Notes: generated from the letters alone by a model not told the origin. A stretch of 64,000 bases of DNA from an uncultured Prevotellaceae bacterium (GCA_947176535.1 CAMWQU010000003.1:55526-119525); one strand, 5' to 3'. Shown: positions 16,268 to 26,663, numbered from the stretch's first letter. Program-made: numbers and translations.

Positions 16268-17755
16268 ATGAATAGGACTTTTACCCGAGGGTGCATAATC
16301 GCGGCCTGCTTATTATGTTTCATGTATGACGCACAAGCACAATCTTTCTGTGAATATAAGAAGCAAGTACAATCCAGATTCAACCAGTACAAAGCAGAGA
16401 AAGAACGCGAATATAAAGCGTATCGCGACCGTATAAATGCTGAATTTGCAAAACATATGCGTCAAGCGTGGCCTGAGTACAAATCGGAACCTGCAGAACC
16501 GGTTCCCGATTCACCCAAACCACCTGCGCCGATTATCAAAGACCCTAAGACACCTCCCTCGAGCGACCCCGTCCCATTTGATAAAATTACGCCTGCCCCT
16601 GAACCGGTTGAACCTCCACAGCCTATTGTGCCATTGCCCAAACCCGAACCACAGCCTGTTACACCATCCAAACCGACATTTTCGTTCACATTCTATGGTC
16701 AGAAATGCGAAATGCCACTCCATAGCGAACACCGGTTCACACTGGCGAATACAACAGAGAATGCTTTTGCCGACGGTTGGAATATTCTGTCTTCTGACGA
16801 ATACCTGCCTATGATAACACAATGCTTAGATTATCGTGATAAGCTGCAACTGTGCGACTGGGGATATGTACGCTTTGTTGAGCAAATGACTACCGCATTC
16901 TTCTCGCCGACCCAGCTCAACGAGGCTCGACTCATGCAGATGTATATTCTGACCCAATCCGGTTATAAGGTTCGTATTGCACGAGTTGGTGACAAATTGG
17001 TATTGTTGTTACCATCGGAAGATACCATATATAACTATTCATATCTGACAATCGGCAATAACCGATACTACGTCATAGACCCGTCTGTGAGAAAATCATC
17101 TTTCCACGTTTTCAATCATGAATTTCCTAAAGAACAAGATTTCTCGCTGAGGATAGCAGAACAGCCTGCACTTGCCGGCAATGCAACAGGAACACGTCAT
17201 TTACAATCCAAACACGACAAAGATTTGGTCGCAGATGTTTCAATAAACAAAAGTTTAATAGCGTTCTACAACGACTATCCGCTGAGTAGCCATTGGGATA
17301 TCTATTCCAACGCTTCATTAAGCCTGGAAGCAAAAGAACAACTATATCCTGCTTTGCGTAATTCCATTGCCGGCAAAAATAAATCGGAGGCAGCAAACAT
17401 TTTATTGCACTTCGTACAGACGGCATTCGAGTATGCAACGGACGAGGAACAGTTTGGAACAGAACGACCGTTGTTCGCCGACGAAACACTGTTCTACCCC
17501 TATTCCGACTGTGAAGACCGGGCCATTCTGTATTCCATACTTGTACGTGAGTTGCTGGGATTGGATGTTGTCTTACTTCACTATCCCGGACACTTAGCAA
17601 CAGCAGTATGTTTCGGCACGGAGGTTCCGGGCGACTATTTGCAGATTGGCGGCAGACGCTATCTTGTTTGCGACCCAACCTACATCAACGCCGATATCGG
17701 GCAAGCGATGCCACAATTCAAACAAACGGCAGCAAACGTTATCAAAACCAGATAA
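16268..17755 (+). CDS. Secreted transglutaminase-like cysteine protein
   Basis: This 495-aa protein has a signal peptide (ending DAQAQS), a charged coiled-coil-like stretch (30-70), a Pro-rich linker (74-137), a beta-rich domain (138-310) and a C-terminal transglutaminase-like domain. The domain has a catalytic triad candidate Cys415 (YPYSDCEDRA), His442 (YPGHLA) and Asp469 (LVCDPTY). It could crosslink or cleave protein or peptidoglycan-linked peptides outside the cell. It is the last gene of the phase-variable island, preceded by an 81-nt gap. Confidence 0.8.
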   Translation: MNRTFTRGCIIAACLLCFMYDAQAQSFCEYKKQVQSRFNQYKAEKEREYKAYRDRINAEFAKHMRQAWPEYKSEPAEPVPDSPKPPAPIIKDPKTPPSSDPVPFDKITPAPEPVEPPQPIVPLPKPEPQPVTPSKPTFSFTFYGQKCEMPLHSEHRFTLANTTENAFADGWNILSSDEYLPMITQCLDYRDKLQLCDWGYVRFVEQMTTAFFSPTQLNEARLMQMYILTQSGYKVRIARVGDKLVLLLPSEDTIYNYSYLTIGNNRYYVIDPSVRKSSFHVFNHEFPKEQDFSLRIAEQPALAGNATGTRHLQSKHDKDLVADVSINKSLIAFYNDYPLSSHWDIYSNASLSLEAKEQLYPALRNSIAGKNKSEAANILLHFVQTAFEYATDEEQFGTERPLFADETLFYPYSDCEDRAILYSILVRELLGLDVVLLHYPGHLATAVCFGTEVPGDYLQIGGRRYLVCDPTYINADIGQAMPQFKQTAANVIKTR

Positions 17756-17842
17756 TATGCAACCTGCAAGCAAAGGCGATAGAATACTTAAACGAAATCG
17801 CTTATATAGGAAAGTCCGTATAAACTTACATAGTCACATTTC

Positions 17843-18007
17843 GACAAGCTAACCGAGCCTTTTTATCTATAAAGCCGAGCAAAAATAACTTCGTCCGGAG
17901 GTATTCTTTATTCATCGGCCGATGAACGGCCATCCATCGTCGGCGGATGTACGTTCATCGACGATGAATAAAGAATGCGAGACTTCGGCCGTAAGTTTCT
18001 GCCCGCA
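17843..18007 (+). repeat. Long imperfect direct repeat, right copy (165 bp)
   Basis: Partner of 9211-9396 with one internal 21-nt deletion. The outer palindrome arms are 17903-17917 and 17962-17976. It lies directly before the promoter of the core deoxynucleoside kinase gene. Confidence 0.9.
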
Positions 18008-18031
18008 GCGCATGAGTTTCTTGCCCTTTTG

Positions 18032-18063
18032 TTTGCATCTTATCGGATTTTTCAGTAGTTTTG
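18032..18063 (+). promoter_or_regulatory. Promoter of the deoxynucleoside kinase gene
   Basis: TTTG (18032-18035) and TAGTTTTG (18056-18063) are 20 nt apart, a good match to the Bacteroidetes -33/-7 pair. Confidence 0.6.
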
Positions 18064-18106
18064 CAGCCCTCGAAAATAAAGTCGGAACTCGTAATCTGTA
18101 ACCGCC

Positions 18107-18733
18107 GTGCATATCGTCATCGCAGGAAATATCGGCAGTGGGAAAACCACGCTCACCAATCTGCTGGCTCGCCATTATGGCTGGGAGCCGCGGTTTGAGG
18201 CCGTCACGTACAATCCCTATCTTGAGGACTACTACGGTGACATACGGCGCTGGGCTTTCAATCTGGAGGTGTATTTTCTGAAGGAGCGGTTCAAGGATTG
18301 CCTGAGCATCGACCGCGACACACGCACTGTCATTCAGGACCGCAGCATCTACGAGGGTGTCTATGTGTTCGCGGAGAACAACCGGCGGATGGGGCAGCTT
18401 TCCGGACGCGACTACGAAACGTACATGGAACTCTTCGAGCAGATGCTGGGGCAGTTGCACGTGCCGGAACTCATGATATACCTGCGCGCGGACATCGCCC
18501 ATTTAGTGAAGAATATACAGAAGCGCGGACGCGACTACGAGCAGTCCATACAGATAGAGTATCTGCAGGGGCTGAACGACCTTTACGAGGAGTTTGTCTA
18601 TAAGAAATATCCCGGACGGGTGCTCACCGTCGATGTGAATGACCTCGACTACCTGAACCGTCCCGAGGACCTCAAAAGCATTATCGACCGCATCGACGGT
18701 TTGCTCTTCGGGCTGTTCCCGATGGAGAAATAG
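18107..18733 (+). CDS. Deoxynucleoside kinase (dAK/dGK family)
   Basis: This 208-aa kinase starts with GTG (an in-frame stop lies 13 nt upstream). It has the P-loop GNIGSGKT (7-14), the DRS motif in VIQDRSIYEG, and the lid-like KRGRDYEQSI. It phosphorylates deoxynucleosides for salvage. The family and length are normal. It is core sequence with higher GC than the island to its left. Confidence 0.9.
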   Translation: MHIVIAGNIGSGKTTLTNLLARHYGWEPRFEAVTYNPYLEDYYGDIRRWAFNLEVYFLKERFKDCLSIDRDTRTVIQDRSIYEGVYVFAENNRRMGQLSGRDYETYMELFEQMLGQLHVPELMIYLRADIAHLVKNIQKRGRDYEQSIQIEYLQGLNDLYEEFVYKKYPGRVLTVDVNDLDYLNRPEDLKSIIDRIDGLLFGLFPMEK

Positions 18734-18755
18734 CAAACCGGCAAGGGGCTTTTCC

Positions 18756-19898
18756 CTACAACAGACGCAGGAGCTCGGTTTCGAGGTCTTCCGTCATTTC
18801 CATACGTCCGGACAGATTCAGGTCGCGGTCGATGAGAAACCACGTGGGGAGGGCTTGCAGATTGTAGAGTGAGACGATGTCGTTGGCCACGCCTTCGCGG
18901 TTCCAGACACACACCCAGGGCAGTTGGTCGGACACGGTCTTCCAGTAATGTTCGTTAGGGTCGAGCGAGACTTGGTAGATTTCCAGTCCCCGGGCATGAT
19001 ACTTGTCGTAGAGTTCGCGCAGGGCCAACGTGCGCTCTTGCGAACCCTGCATACCGTAGGCGGTGAAGTCGAGCAGAATGACGTGCCCTTTCAGTTGCGA
19101 GAGGCGGCGTTCGCGGCCCGTCTTGTCGGGAAATCCCATGTCGATGATGCCCGTTTCGGACACTTTTTCGTTATCCATGTCGAGTTCTATCACCCGCCGG
19201 CGCGTATTGCGACGCCCCTGCATGGCAATGTTGCGCAGGTTTTCGGTGCGCGGACTGGCGGGATAGAGCATCTCCCAGGAATTGGCCAGTGCCGAGAACC
19301 ACGTGACGTCTCCGGGGTCGCTGACGGGGTCGAACACCATCCGTCCGTTAAGGGTCTGGAACATGGCGTAGTAAGAGGAAGCCGCGCCATAGCGGTTCTG
19401 TATGTAGCGGAGTTTCACGGCTGTCTTGTAGTCCTTCAGCAGTCGTTCGATGGCCGTTTCGCGTTCTACGAGCGTCAGACTGCGGTCGTCCACCACGCGA
19501 CGAATCCGCCGGCCGAGCGTGTCGAGCATGAGGTTCAGCATGCGGATGGTATCGCAGTTTCCGCTGCCCGAAACGCGGTAGTCCAGTGTCATTCGGGGCA
19601 GAGTGGCCTCGATACTCACCGTTTCCGTGGAGTCGATGCTCAGGTTCACCGCCTGACGTCCGATGCGCAAACGGTAAAATTCAGGACTGGCAGGACGGGG
19701 GCCGTGGAGCGAAAAATGGCCCGTTTCATCGAGCTTTATGGAGTCCAGCACCACCACTCCGTCGCCCAACGTCAGGTGCTCCAGATAGAGCATCGTGTCC
19801 CGGGCATCGGCAATCGCGCCCTCCACCGTGAACTGCTCCCCCCGAGGAGTGCAGGCTAGCATGAGCGGAATAATGAACAAAAATGACAGTCTTTTCAT
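18756..19898 (-). CDS. Thioredoxin-fold lipoprotein (DUF4369-like N-terminus), CxxC missing
   Basis: From ATG 19898 the protein is 380 aa with lipobox LMLACT, an N-terminal beta domain like DUF4369 (FTVEGAIADARDTMLYLEHL...) and a C-terminal AhpC/TSA-thioredoxin-like fold (KGHVILLDFTAYGMQGSQERTLALREL ... LQALPTWFLIDRDLNL). At the site where WCxxC is expected the sequence is YGMQGSQE, so the redox cysteines are absent. It cannot be a normal oxidoreductase; a binding or structural role is likely. The longer frame to 19997 lacks signal features. Confidence 0.8.
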   Translation of the reverse strand: MKRLSFLFIIPLMLACTPRGEQFTVEGAIADARDTMLYLEHLTLGDGVVVLDSIKLDETGHFSLHGPRPASPEFYRLRIGRQAVNLSIDSTETVSIEATLPRMTLDYRVSGSGNCDTIRMLNLMLDTLGRRIRRVVDDRSLTLVERETAIERLLKDYKTAVKLRYIQNRYGAASSYYAMFQTLNGRMVFDPVSDPGDVTWFSALANSWEMLYPASPRTENLRNIAMQGRRNTRRRVIELDMDNEKVSETGIIDMGFPDKTGRERRLSQLKGHVILLDFTAYGMQGSQERTLALRELYDKYHARGLEIYQVSLDPNEHYWKTVSDQLPWVCVWNREGVANDIVSLYNLQALPTWFLIDRDLNLSGRMEMTEDLETELLRLL

Positions 19899-19920
19899 GC
19901 TCTTTTCATCTATTTTCATG

Positions 19921-19928
19921 CAAAAGTA
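19921..19928 (-). promoter_or_regulatory. -7 element for the thioredoxin-fold lipoprotein gene
   Basis: Minus-strand TACTTTTG, 23 nt before the ATG. Confidence 0.5.
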
Positions 19929-19940
19929 CAAAAAAATTCG

Positions 19941-19948
19941 TATCTTTG
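19941..19948 (+). promoter_or_regulatory. -7 element for pnp
   Basis: TATCTTTG, divergent from the lipoprotein promoter and about 55 nt before the pnp ATG. Confidence 0.5.
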
Positions 19949-20001
19949 CGTGGTTTTTCGCATGAAAGACCTTTATTATACACATTTTTATATACACTTA
20001 G

Positions 20002-22245
20002 ATGAACGTAATTACAAAGACAGTCGAGTTGCCTGATGGCAGAACCATCAGCATCGAGACCGGGAAACTGGCGAAACAAGCCGATGGAGCCGTCATGCTG
20101 CGCATGAACAATACGATGCTCCTGGCCACTGTTTGCGCCGCCAAAGATGCCGTTCCCGGAACAGATTTCATGCCCTTGCAGGTAGAGTACAGAGAAAAGT
20201 ATTCCGCAGCCGGACGCTTTCCGGGCGGATTCACGAAGCGCGAGGGTAAAGCTAACGACGACGAGATTCTGACCTGTCGTCTGGTGGACCGCGCACTGCG
20301 TCCCCTCTTCCCCGGCAACTATCACGCCGAGGTCTACGTGAATGTGATTCTCTTCTCCGCCGATGGCGTGGATATGCCCGATGCTTTGGCCGGTTTCGCC
20401 GCCTCAGCAGCATTGGCTGCCAGCAACATACCTTTCGAGGGCCCCATCTCTGAAGTGCGCGTGGCTCGCATCAACGGCGAGTACGTTATCAACCCCACTT
20501 TCGCCCAACTGAAAGAAGCCGACATGGATCTCATGGTAGGAGCTACCGAGGAGAACATCATGATGGTGGAGGGCGAAATGAAGGAGGTGAGCGAGCAGGA
20601 CTTGCTCGGCGCACTGAAAGCCGCTCACGAGGCCATCAAGCCCATGTGCCGCCTGCAGAAGGAGCTCAGCAAGGAACTGGGCACCGACGTAAAGCGCGAA
20701 TACTGCCACGAAGTGAACGACGAGGAACTGCGCGAACAGGTGAAACGCGAATGCTACCAGCCCGCCTACGACGTAACGAAAAAGGCACTGGAGAAGCATC
20801 AGCGTGCCGAGGCTTTCGAGCAGATTCGCGAGGACTTCAAGGTTCGCTATGCCGAGGCTCACGCCGACATGGCACCGGAGGAACTGGAAGAAAAGAACAG
20901 CCTCATCGACCGTTACTACCACGACGTGGAACGTGACGCCATGCGCCGCTGCGTACTGGACGAAGGCATACGTCTCGATGGCCGCAAGACCACCGAAATC
21001 CGCCCCATCTGGTGTGAGGCCAGCCCTCTGCCCATGCCCCACGGAAGTGCCATCTTCACCCGTGGCGAGACGCAATCACTCTCCACGACGACACTCGGCA
21101 CCAAGCTCGACGAAAAACTGGTGGACGACGTACTCGACAAGAGCTACATGCGCTTCCTCCTTCACTACAACTTCCCTCCCTTCTCCACCGGCGAAGCCAA
21201 AGCCCAGCGCGGCGTAGGCCGTCGTGAAATCGGTCACGGCCATCTGGCATGGCGCGGTCTGAAGGGTCAGATTCCCGAAGACTATCCGTACACCATCCGC
21301 GTTGTCAGCGACATTCTGGAGAGCAACGGCAGCAGCTCCATGGCCACCGTCTGCGCAGGCTGTCTCAGCCTCATGGATGCCGGTGTGCCCCTGAAAGCTC
21401 CCGTCAGCGGTATCGCCATGGGACTCATCAAGAACCCCGGTGAGGACAAGTATGCCGTGCTGAGCGACATTCTCGGCGACGAGGATCATTTGGGCGACAT
21501 GGACTTCAAGACAACGGGTACCCCCAAGGGCCTTACTGCCACACAGATGGACATCAAGTGCGACGGTCTCAGCTACGAGATTCTGGAGAAGGCACTGATG
21601 CAGGCCAAAGCCGGCCGCGAGCACATCCTCGGCGAAATGCTGAAGACGCTGCCTGCTCCGCGTCCCGAACTGAAGCCCAACGTTCCCCGCATCGAACAGA
21701 TTATCATTCCGAAGGAGTACATCGGTGCTGTCATCGGCCCGGGCGGAAAGATTATCCAGGGTTTGCAGGAAGAGACGGGTACGGTCATCACCATCGACGA
21801 GGAAGACGGTGTCGGAAAGGTACAGGTGAGCGCAGCCAACAAGGAGAGCATCGAATTGGCTCTGGCCAAGATTCGTGCCATCGTGGCCATCCCCGAGGTG
21901 GGCGAAGTGTACGAAGGCGAGGTGCGCAGCATCATGCCCTACGGCGTCTTTGTTGAGTTTATGCCCGGCAAGGATGGTCTGCTCCACATTTCGGAGATTG
22001 ACTGGAAGCGTCTGGAAACCGTCGAGGAATCTGGCCTGAAGGAAGGTGACAAGATACAGGTGAAACTCATGGACATCGACGAAAAGACCGGCAAGTTCAA
22101 ACTGAGCCGCCGCGTCCTGCTCGAAAAGCCCGAAGGCTACGTTGAGCGTGAGCGTCGCGAACGTCGTCCCCGTCCCGAGCGCCGCGACCGTGGCGACCGT
22201 CGCAGAGACAATCGTCCCCGCCCCGAAAACGACAACGAGGAATAA
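20002..22245 (+). CDS. pnp: Polyribonucleotide nucleotidyltransferase (PNPase)
   Basis: This 747-aa protein has two RNase PH domains, the helical linker, a KH domain (about 570-630, [22 protein letters not shown]) and an S1 domain (about 635-705, [23 protein letters not shown]). It degrades RNA 3' to 5' by phosphorolysis. The C-terminus is an Arg/Glu/Pro-rich tail ([15 protein letters not shown]), common in this phylum. Length is normal. Confidence 0.98.
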   Translation: MNVITKTVELPDGRTISIETGKLAKQADGAVMLRMNNTMLLATVCAAKDAVPGTDFMPLQVEYREKYSAAGRFPGGFTKREGKANDDEILTCRLVDRALRPLFPGNYHAEVYVNVILFSADGVDMPDALAGFAASAALAASNIPFEGPISEVRVARINGEYVINPTFAQLKEADMDLMVGATEENIMMVEGEMKEVSEQDLLGALKAAHEAIKPMCRLQKELSKELGTDVKREYCHEVNDEELREQVKRECYQPAYDVTKKALEKHQRAEAFEQIREDFKVRYAEAHADMAPEELEEKNSLIDRYYHDVERDAMRRCVLDEGIRLDGRKTTEIRPIWCEASPLPMPHGSAIFTRGETQSLSTTTLGTKLDEKLVDDVLDKSYMRFLLHYNFPPFSTGEAKAQRGVGRREIGHGHLAWRGLKGQIPEDYPYTIRVVSDILESNGSSSMATVCAGCLSLMDAGVPLKAPVSGIAMGLIKNPGEDKYAVLSDILGDEDHLGDMDFKTTGTPKGLTATQMDIKCDGLSYEILEKALMQAKAGREHILGEMLKTLPAPRPELKPNVPRIEQIIIPKEYIGAVIGPGGKIIQGLQEETGTVITIDEEDGVGKVQVSAANKESIELALAKIRAIVAIPEVGEVYEGEVRSIMPYGVFVEFMPGKDGLLHISEIDWKRLETVEESGLKEGDKIQVKLMDIDEKTGKFKLSRRVLLEKPEGYVERERRERRPRPERRDRGDRRRDNRPRPENDNEE

Positions 22246-22305
22246 TCCTAAAACTCCCGCGACCTCAGAGCCTCCTTGAGTTCTGAGGTTGCCATATAAC
22301 CAAAA

Positions 22306-22346
22306 AACGGCCGCATCCCTCTCCCGGGATGCGGCCGTTCCTTTTA
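22306..22346. terminator. Bidirectional terminator between pnp and fumarase
   Basis: ACGGCCGCATCCC pairs with GGGATGCGGCCGT around a short loop. Plus side runs into TTCCTTTT and the other side into A-rich sequence, so it serves both convergent genes. Confidence 0.85.
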
Positions 22347-22363
22347 TATTCCTATCTTCCTTA

Positions 22364-24007
22364 TTACTCCAGAATAGAGCAACCGGCGCAAGGTTTCAAC
22401 TGCTTGAAGAAGTCGTTACCCTTGTCATCCACGAGAATAAAGGCGGGGAAATCCTCCACTTCAATCTTCCAGATGGCCTCCATCCCCAGTTCAGGATACT
22501 CGACACATTCGATTGACTTGATGTTGTTCTGAGCCAAAATAGCAGCGGGGCCACCGATGGAGCCGAGATAGAAGCCGCCGTGCTTCTTGCAAGCGTCAGT
22601 GACATCCTGCGAACGATTACCCTTGGCCAGCATAATCATGGAGCCACCGTGATCCTGGAACTCATTGACATAAGGATCCATGCGTCCGGCCGTGGTCGGA
22701 CCCATAGAACCGCAAGCCATACCGGCAGGCGTCTTGGCGGGGCCGGCATAGTAGATGGGATGGTCTTTCAGGTACTGCGGCATCTCCTCGCCGGCATCCA
22801 GACGCGCCTTAATCTTGGCGTGAGCAATGTCACGGCCGACGATGATGGTTCCGTTCAGACTGAGGCGGGTGCTCACGGGATAGTGGCTCAGTTGCTCGCA
22901 GACTTCACTCATGGGACGGTTCAGGTCTACCTTCACCACCTCGCCCTCACCGGCGCGGCGCAGTTCTTCGGGAATGAGCTCGTAGGGTTTGTCGTCCATT
23001 TTCTCAATCCAAATACCGTCCTTGTTAATCTTAGCCTTGATATTACGGTCGGCCGAGCAACTCACACCCAGACCGATGGGGCACGAGGCACCGTGGCGGG
23101 GCAGACGTATGACACGAACGTCGTGAGCCATGTATTTGCCGCCGAACTGGGCACCGAGACCAATCTTGTAAGCCTCTTTCAGCAACTCTTTCTCCAGTTC
23201 CACATCGCGGAAAGCACGACCCGTTTCGTCGCCCGTGGTGGGCAGTGAGTCGTAGTAGTGCGTCGAGGCCAGTTTCACGGTCAGCAGATTCTTCTCCGCC
23301 GACGTACCGCCGATGACGAAAGCAATGTGGTAGGGAGGACAAGCCGCCGTGCCCAGGCTCTTCATCTTCTCCACAAGGAACGGAATCAGCGTACCACGGT
23401 TCTGTATGCGGGCCTTCGTCTCCTGATAAAGGTATGTCTTATTGGCTGAACCGCCTCCCTTGGTCACCATCAGGAAGCGATACTCCATGCCTTCGGTAGC
23501 TTCGATGTCAATCTGCGCAGGCAGATTGCACTTTGTGTTCACCTCGTCGAACATCGTGAGTGGCGCGTTCTGCGAGTAGCGCAGATTGTCCTGCGTATAG
23601 GTCTCGAAAACACCCTTCGAAAGTGCCTCTTCGTCACAGAAGCCCGTCCACACCTGCTGGCCTTTCTCGCCGTGGATGATGGCCGTACCCGTATCCTGAC
23701 ACAGGGGCAACAGTCCCTTGCAGGACACCTCGGCATTGCGCAGGAACGTCAGTGCCACGTATTTGTCATTCTCTGAAGCCTCGGGGTCGCGCAGTATCTT
23801 GGCCACCTGCAGATTGTGGCTGCGGCGCAACAGAAAACTTACGTCGTGGAAAGCCTGACGCGACATTTGGGTGAGTGCCTCGGGCGTCACCTTCAGAATG
23901 GGGTGACCCTCAAATTCGCTTACGCTAACTCCCTCTTTCGTCAGGAGATAATACTCAGTCTCGTCCTTGTCCAACTGGAACATAGGAGCATACTTAAAAT
24001 CTGCCAT
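22364..24007 (-). CDS. Class I fumarate hydratase (4Fe-4S)
   Basis: From ATG 24007 it is 547 aa ([12 protein letters not shown]). It matches the oxygen-sensitive class I fumarases: the N-terminal Fe-S domain has [17 protein letters not shown] and the C-terminal swivel domain has [12 protein letters not shown] and [14 protein letters not shown]. It interconverts fumarate and malate in the reductive arm of the TCA cycle used for succinate production. The upstream start at 24031 adds eight non-family residues. Confidence 0.95.
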   Translation of the reverse strand: MADFKYAPMFQLDKDETEYYLLTKEGVSVSEFEGHPILKVTPEALTQMSRQAFHDVSFLLRRSHNLQVAKILRDPEASENDKYVALTFLRNAEVSCKGLLPLCQDTGTAIIHGEKGQQVWTGFCDEEALSKGVFETYTQDNLRYSQNAPLTMFDEVNTKCNLPAQIDIEATEGMEYRFLMVTKGGGSANKTYLYQETKARIQNRGTLIPFLVEKMKSLGTAACPPYHIAFVIGGTSAEKNLLTVKLASTHYYDSLPTTGDETGRAFRDVELEKELLKEAYKIGLGAQFGGKYMAHDVRVIRLPRHGASCPIGLGVSCSADRNIKAKINKDGIWIEKMDDKPYELIPEELRRAGEGEVVKVDLNRPMSEVCEQLSHYPVSTRLSLNGTIIVGRDIAHAKIKARLDAGEEMPQYLKDHPIYYAGPAKTPAGMACGSMGPTTAGRMDPYVNEFQDHGGSMIMLAKGNRSQDVTDACKKHGGFYLGSIGGPAAILAQNNIKSIECVEYPELGMEAIWKIEVEDFPAFILVDDKGNDFFKQLKPCAGCSILE

Positions 24008-24085
24008 ACGTCTATATTTTAATAAATTCAATAATCAGAGTAAACGGGGCATACTTACGGAGATGCGTACACGCCTACCTGCCTA

Positions 24086-24093
24086 CAAAGATA
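24086..24093 (-). promoter_or_regulatory. -7 element for the fumarase gene
   Basis: Minus-strand TATCTTTG about 80 nt before the ATG. Confidence 0.45.
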
Positions 24094-24179
24094 ATGAAAA
24101 ACCGAGCATCGAACAAAAACGAACGGCAATAAATTTGACTTTCGGACACAATTGCGTTTCTACATAAAGCCCATAACTC

Positions 24180-25052
24180 TTAAAAAGGCAGGTCAGCACC
24201 ATACCCAACGTCAGGTTCATTCATATAGAGTTGCATAAACCAATGTTTCAAGTCCGAAAGTTTACTAACATATCTAATACGTATGGAGTCCTGTTCTATC
24301 TCCTCTCTGCGCAATTTGCTAAGAGAGGCATATTCCGTCTCTTGTTCTATTCCAAGAAACCGCCTACCACATAGATTGGCAGCTATGCCTGTTGTTGAAG
24401 AGCCAGCAAATGGATCCAAAATCCAATCACACGTATTTGTACTCGCTAAAATAATACGGGTGAGCAACGCCAATGGCTTTTGTGTCGGATGCTTCCCACA
24501 AGATTTCTCCCAACGCGCTATTGCCGGCAGCCTCCATACATCCGTCATTTGTTTACCATCGTTAATCGCTTTCATTAGTTCGTAGTTGTATTTATGAGGT
24601 ACTTTCGGACTCTTTCGGGCCCAGATGATAAACTCTGTTGAGTGCGTAAAGAAACGACAAGATATATTGGGCGGAGGGTTAGTCTTAGTCCAAGTAATTA
24701 CGTTCAGTATTTTATAACCAAGTTCAGTGAGCAGGTTAGCTATTGCAAATATGTTATGATGCGTCCCCGATATCCATATTGTCCCGTTATCTTTTAGTTT
24801 CTCACGGCATAACGACAACCATGCTCTATTAAATTCCATGATTGAGGCTGGAGTTCCACCTTTATCCCAATCCCCTTTATCCACACAAACGATTTTTCCG
24901 GCCTGACAACTAATCCCGCCATTGGAAAGAAAATATGGCGGGTCAGCAAAAATCATATCAAACTTAAAATCAAATTGCGGAAGTACGTCAAGACAGTCAC
25001 CATTAACAATGGTAAAAGCCCTATCGGGCGATTTGTAAAAGGGGACTATCAT
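24180..25052 (-). CDS. DpnA-like adenine-specific DNA methyltransferase
   Basis: This 290-aa beta-class methyltransferase has DPPY (37-40, in FADPPYFLSNGG) before the SAM-binding DPFAGSSTTG. WTKTNPPPNISCRFFTHSTE and GKHPTQKP are also typical. It resembles the second methylase of DpnII systems, which can modify GATC on single-stranded DNA and so protect incoming plasmid. It is last in the operon and overlaps the upstream gene by 4 nt. AT-rich compared with the flanks. Confidence 0.87.
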   Translation of the reverse strand: MIVPFYKSPDRAFTIVNGDCLDVLPQFDFKFDMIFADPPYFLSNGGISCQAGKIVCVDKGDWDKGGTPASIMEFNRAWLSLCREKLKDNGTIWISGTHHNIFAIANLLTELGYKILNVITWTKTNPPPNISCRFFTHSTEFIIWARKSPKVPHKYNYELMKAINDGKQMTDVWRLPAIARWEKSCGKHPTQKPLALLTRIILASTNTCDWILDPFAGSSTTGIAANLCGRRFLGIEQETEYASLSKLRREEIEQDSIRIRYVSKLSDLKHWFMQLYMNEPDVGYGADLPF

Positions 25053-25825
25053 AGGATCCGATATCTTTCAGAACGAACTAACTTAATTGAGTTATAATCA
25101 TCTATATCGGTAAATTCATAAAGCCATAAATAAAATAAATCCTCCTCATGGATTCTCCTTCTTTCAAAGAATAATGTATATACAGGCTTCTGGGTTTCAA
25201 TCCCCCACTGACGATATGGATAGTACAACTGTCGAATAATTGTATTATTAGTGGTCTTATTCTTGGCTTCTATGAGAACTATTGAGTCTCTACCTTCATA
25301 TCCTGCATCAACTTCTGTTTGGACGCTTTTTACAGTAAGATTGTTTATTCCGACCCTAAAAGAGAACTCCGGAGTATATTTTCTGCCTCTAATTGTTAAT
25401 ACAAGTGATGGATCTGACATAAATGTTCGTATCAGCGAATTAGCGTAGGCAAAATCAACATACTGCATCTCTGAATCCCCAACCGTGGAACTCCTTAATT
25501 CAAAATCAATTTGTTTCTCATATGTTTGAATTGGAGACGTAATATCCGGAATATCAATATAACCCTCTCCTCTTAATATATAGAACTCTCCCGGCCGATT
25601 CTTTTTAGGTAAAATAAAAAGGCCGTTATCCCTAAAGACTTTCGGTCTATCCTCTCTCGTGTCCTGCTTACATAACAAACGTACTTCCTTTTCAGAGGTC
25701 TTCCTAAACCCTTGACATGAAGTCTTAATTTGCTGGGCAGAAATAATATATGGACCATTGTCAAAATCGTGTTTAAGTATATTGAAATCGTCACATATTT
25801 TTTGCCAAGAAGCATCGTGTGCCAT
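25049..25825 (-). CDS. Nuclease-like protein inserted in the DpnII operon (DUF6997-like)
   Basis: This 258-aa protein has a C-terminal segment EVDAGYEGRDSIVLIEAKNKTTNNTIIRQLYYPYR, which fits a PD-(D/E)xK active site (Asp, then Glu-x-Lys). The N-terminal half may bind DNA. It resembles proteins found beside type II methylases (DUF6997-like; the assignment is from memory). It sits between the R.DpnII-like and DpnA-like genes and overlaps the latter by 4 nt. It could be a second restriction enzyme or a nuclease acting on a different methylation state. Confidence 0.6.
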   Translation of the reverse strand: MAHDASWQKICDDFNILKHDFDNGPYIISAQQIKTSCQGFRKTSEKEVRLLCKQDTREDRPKVFRDNGLFILPKKNRPGEFYILRGEGYIDIPDITSPIQTYEKQIDFELRSSTVGDSEMQYVDFAYANSLIRTFMSDPSLVLTIRGRKYTPEFSFRVGINNLTVKSVQTEVDAGYEGRDSIVLIEAKNKTTNNTIIRQLYYPYRQWGIETQKPVYTLFFERRRIHEEDLFYLWLYEFTDIDDYNSIKLVRSERYRIL

Positions 25826-25827
25826 AA

Positions 25828-26649
25828 TTATTCGATAGACTTAATAAATTCTACAATGTTCGTGAGGTTATAAATATTAGGGATATGAGCAAACGCTTCT
25901 TCAAGTTTATTACGTGCAGACTCCCACCCGATGCCGTCAGTTATCCATACAAACTCATAACCGGGGACAGCATTTATCTTTGGCGCAAGTTCAGAATAAG
26001 ATCGGGCAACCTCATTAAGTTTCGATCCGCCTCCTGTATAGAAGTTCGCTTCGATAAGATAAGTTTTCTTCTGGGCACGAATAACAAAGTCGAATCGCTT
26101 GTTATCTGCACCCAAAGCCTTCACAATCTCAGGAAACTCCGTATAATATACTTCTTGTTCAAATGAGAGTCCGTTTCGTGTCAATATCTTTGCCACAAAA
26201 TCTTCCATTATATGCCCACCCCGATTCTTACGAGCATTGGAGTCAAGGCCGACCTCAATACCAAAGACATAATCTACAAGGTTCTTAATTTGCTTGGTTC
26301 TGAAAACCTCTGCAAGCCCCGTTTCATTAAGAAATTGTATAACCAGTTCAGGTGAACTGAAGTAGTCACTTACTAAATGAACGCTACCATAAGAGTCAAT
26401 CGCTTTCTTCTTATCCTTTGCCCGAACTGCGATTAACACGTCCAAGACAGAGAACACCTTGGGATTCTCATCCCATAAGCGTCTAACGGCCAAGTCCATG
26501 TCCTCTTGTCCTATCAAATAGTTCAGTTGATTTAATTTGATGGATATAGCCTCGACATTAGCTGCAACCTTTGGGAAATCCACATAATCACTTAATGTGA
26601 AATGGGTTTCCTTTAATTGTGCCATAAATTCATTGAAACGATCTGACAT
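25828..26649 (-). CDS. DpnII-like type II restriction endonuclease (GATC)
   Basis: This 273-aa protein resembles R.DpnII. It shows GGHIMEDFVAKIL, RFDFVIRAQKKTYLIEANFYTGGGSKLNE (catalytic region with Asp and Glu) and FVWITDGIGWESARNKLEEAF. It should cut unmethylated GATC. It follows the dam-like gene by 14 nt and is followed by the nuclease-like gene after 2 nt. Confidence 0.87.
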   Translation of the reverse strand: MSDRFNEFMAQLKETHFTLSDYVDFPKVAANVEAISIKLNQLNYLIGQEDMDLAVRRLWDENPKVFSVLDVLIAVRAKDKKKAIDSYGSVHLVSDYFSSPELVIQFLNETGLAEVFRTKQIKNLVDYVFGIEVGLDSNARKNRGGHIMEDFVAKILTRNGLSFEQEVYYTEFPEIVKALGADNKRFDFVIRAQKKTYLIEANFYTGGGSKLNEVARSYSELAPKINAVPGYEFVWITDGIGWESARNKLEEAFAHIPNIYNLTNIVEFIKSIE

Positions 26650-26663
26650 TTGCGAGTATATTG

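Larger units (their letters stand above)
17756..18106. other. Intergenic region: island end, right repeat and dNK promoter
   Basis: No gene. It contains about 87 bp of AT-rich island sequence, the right copy of the long direct repeat (17843-18007), then the promoter of the kinase gene. Confidence 0.6.
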
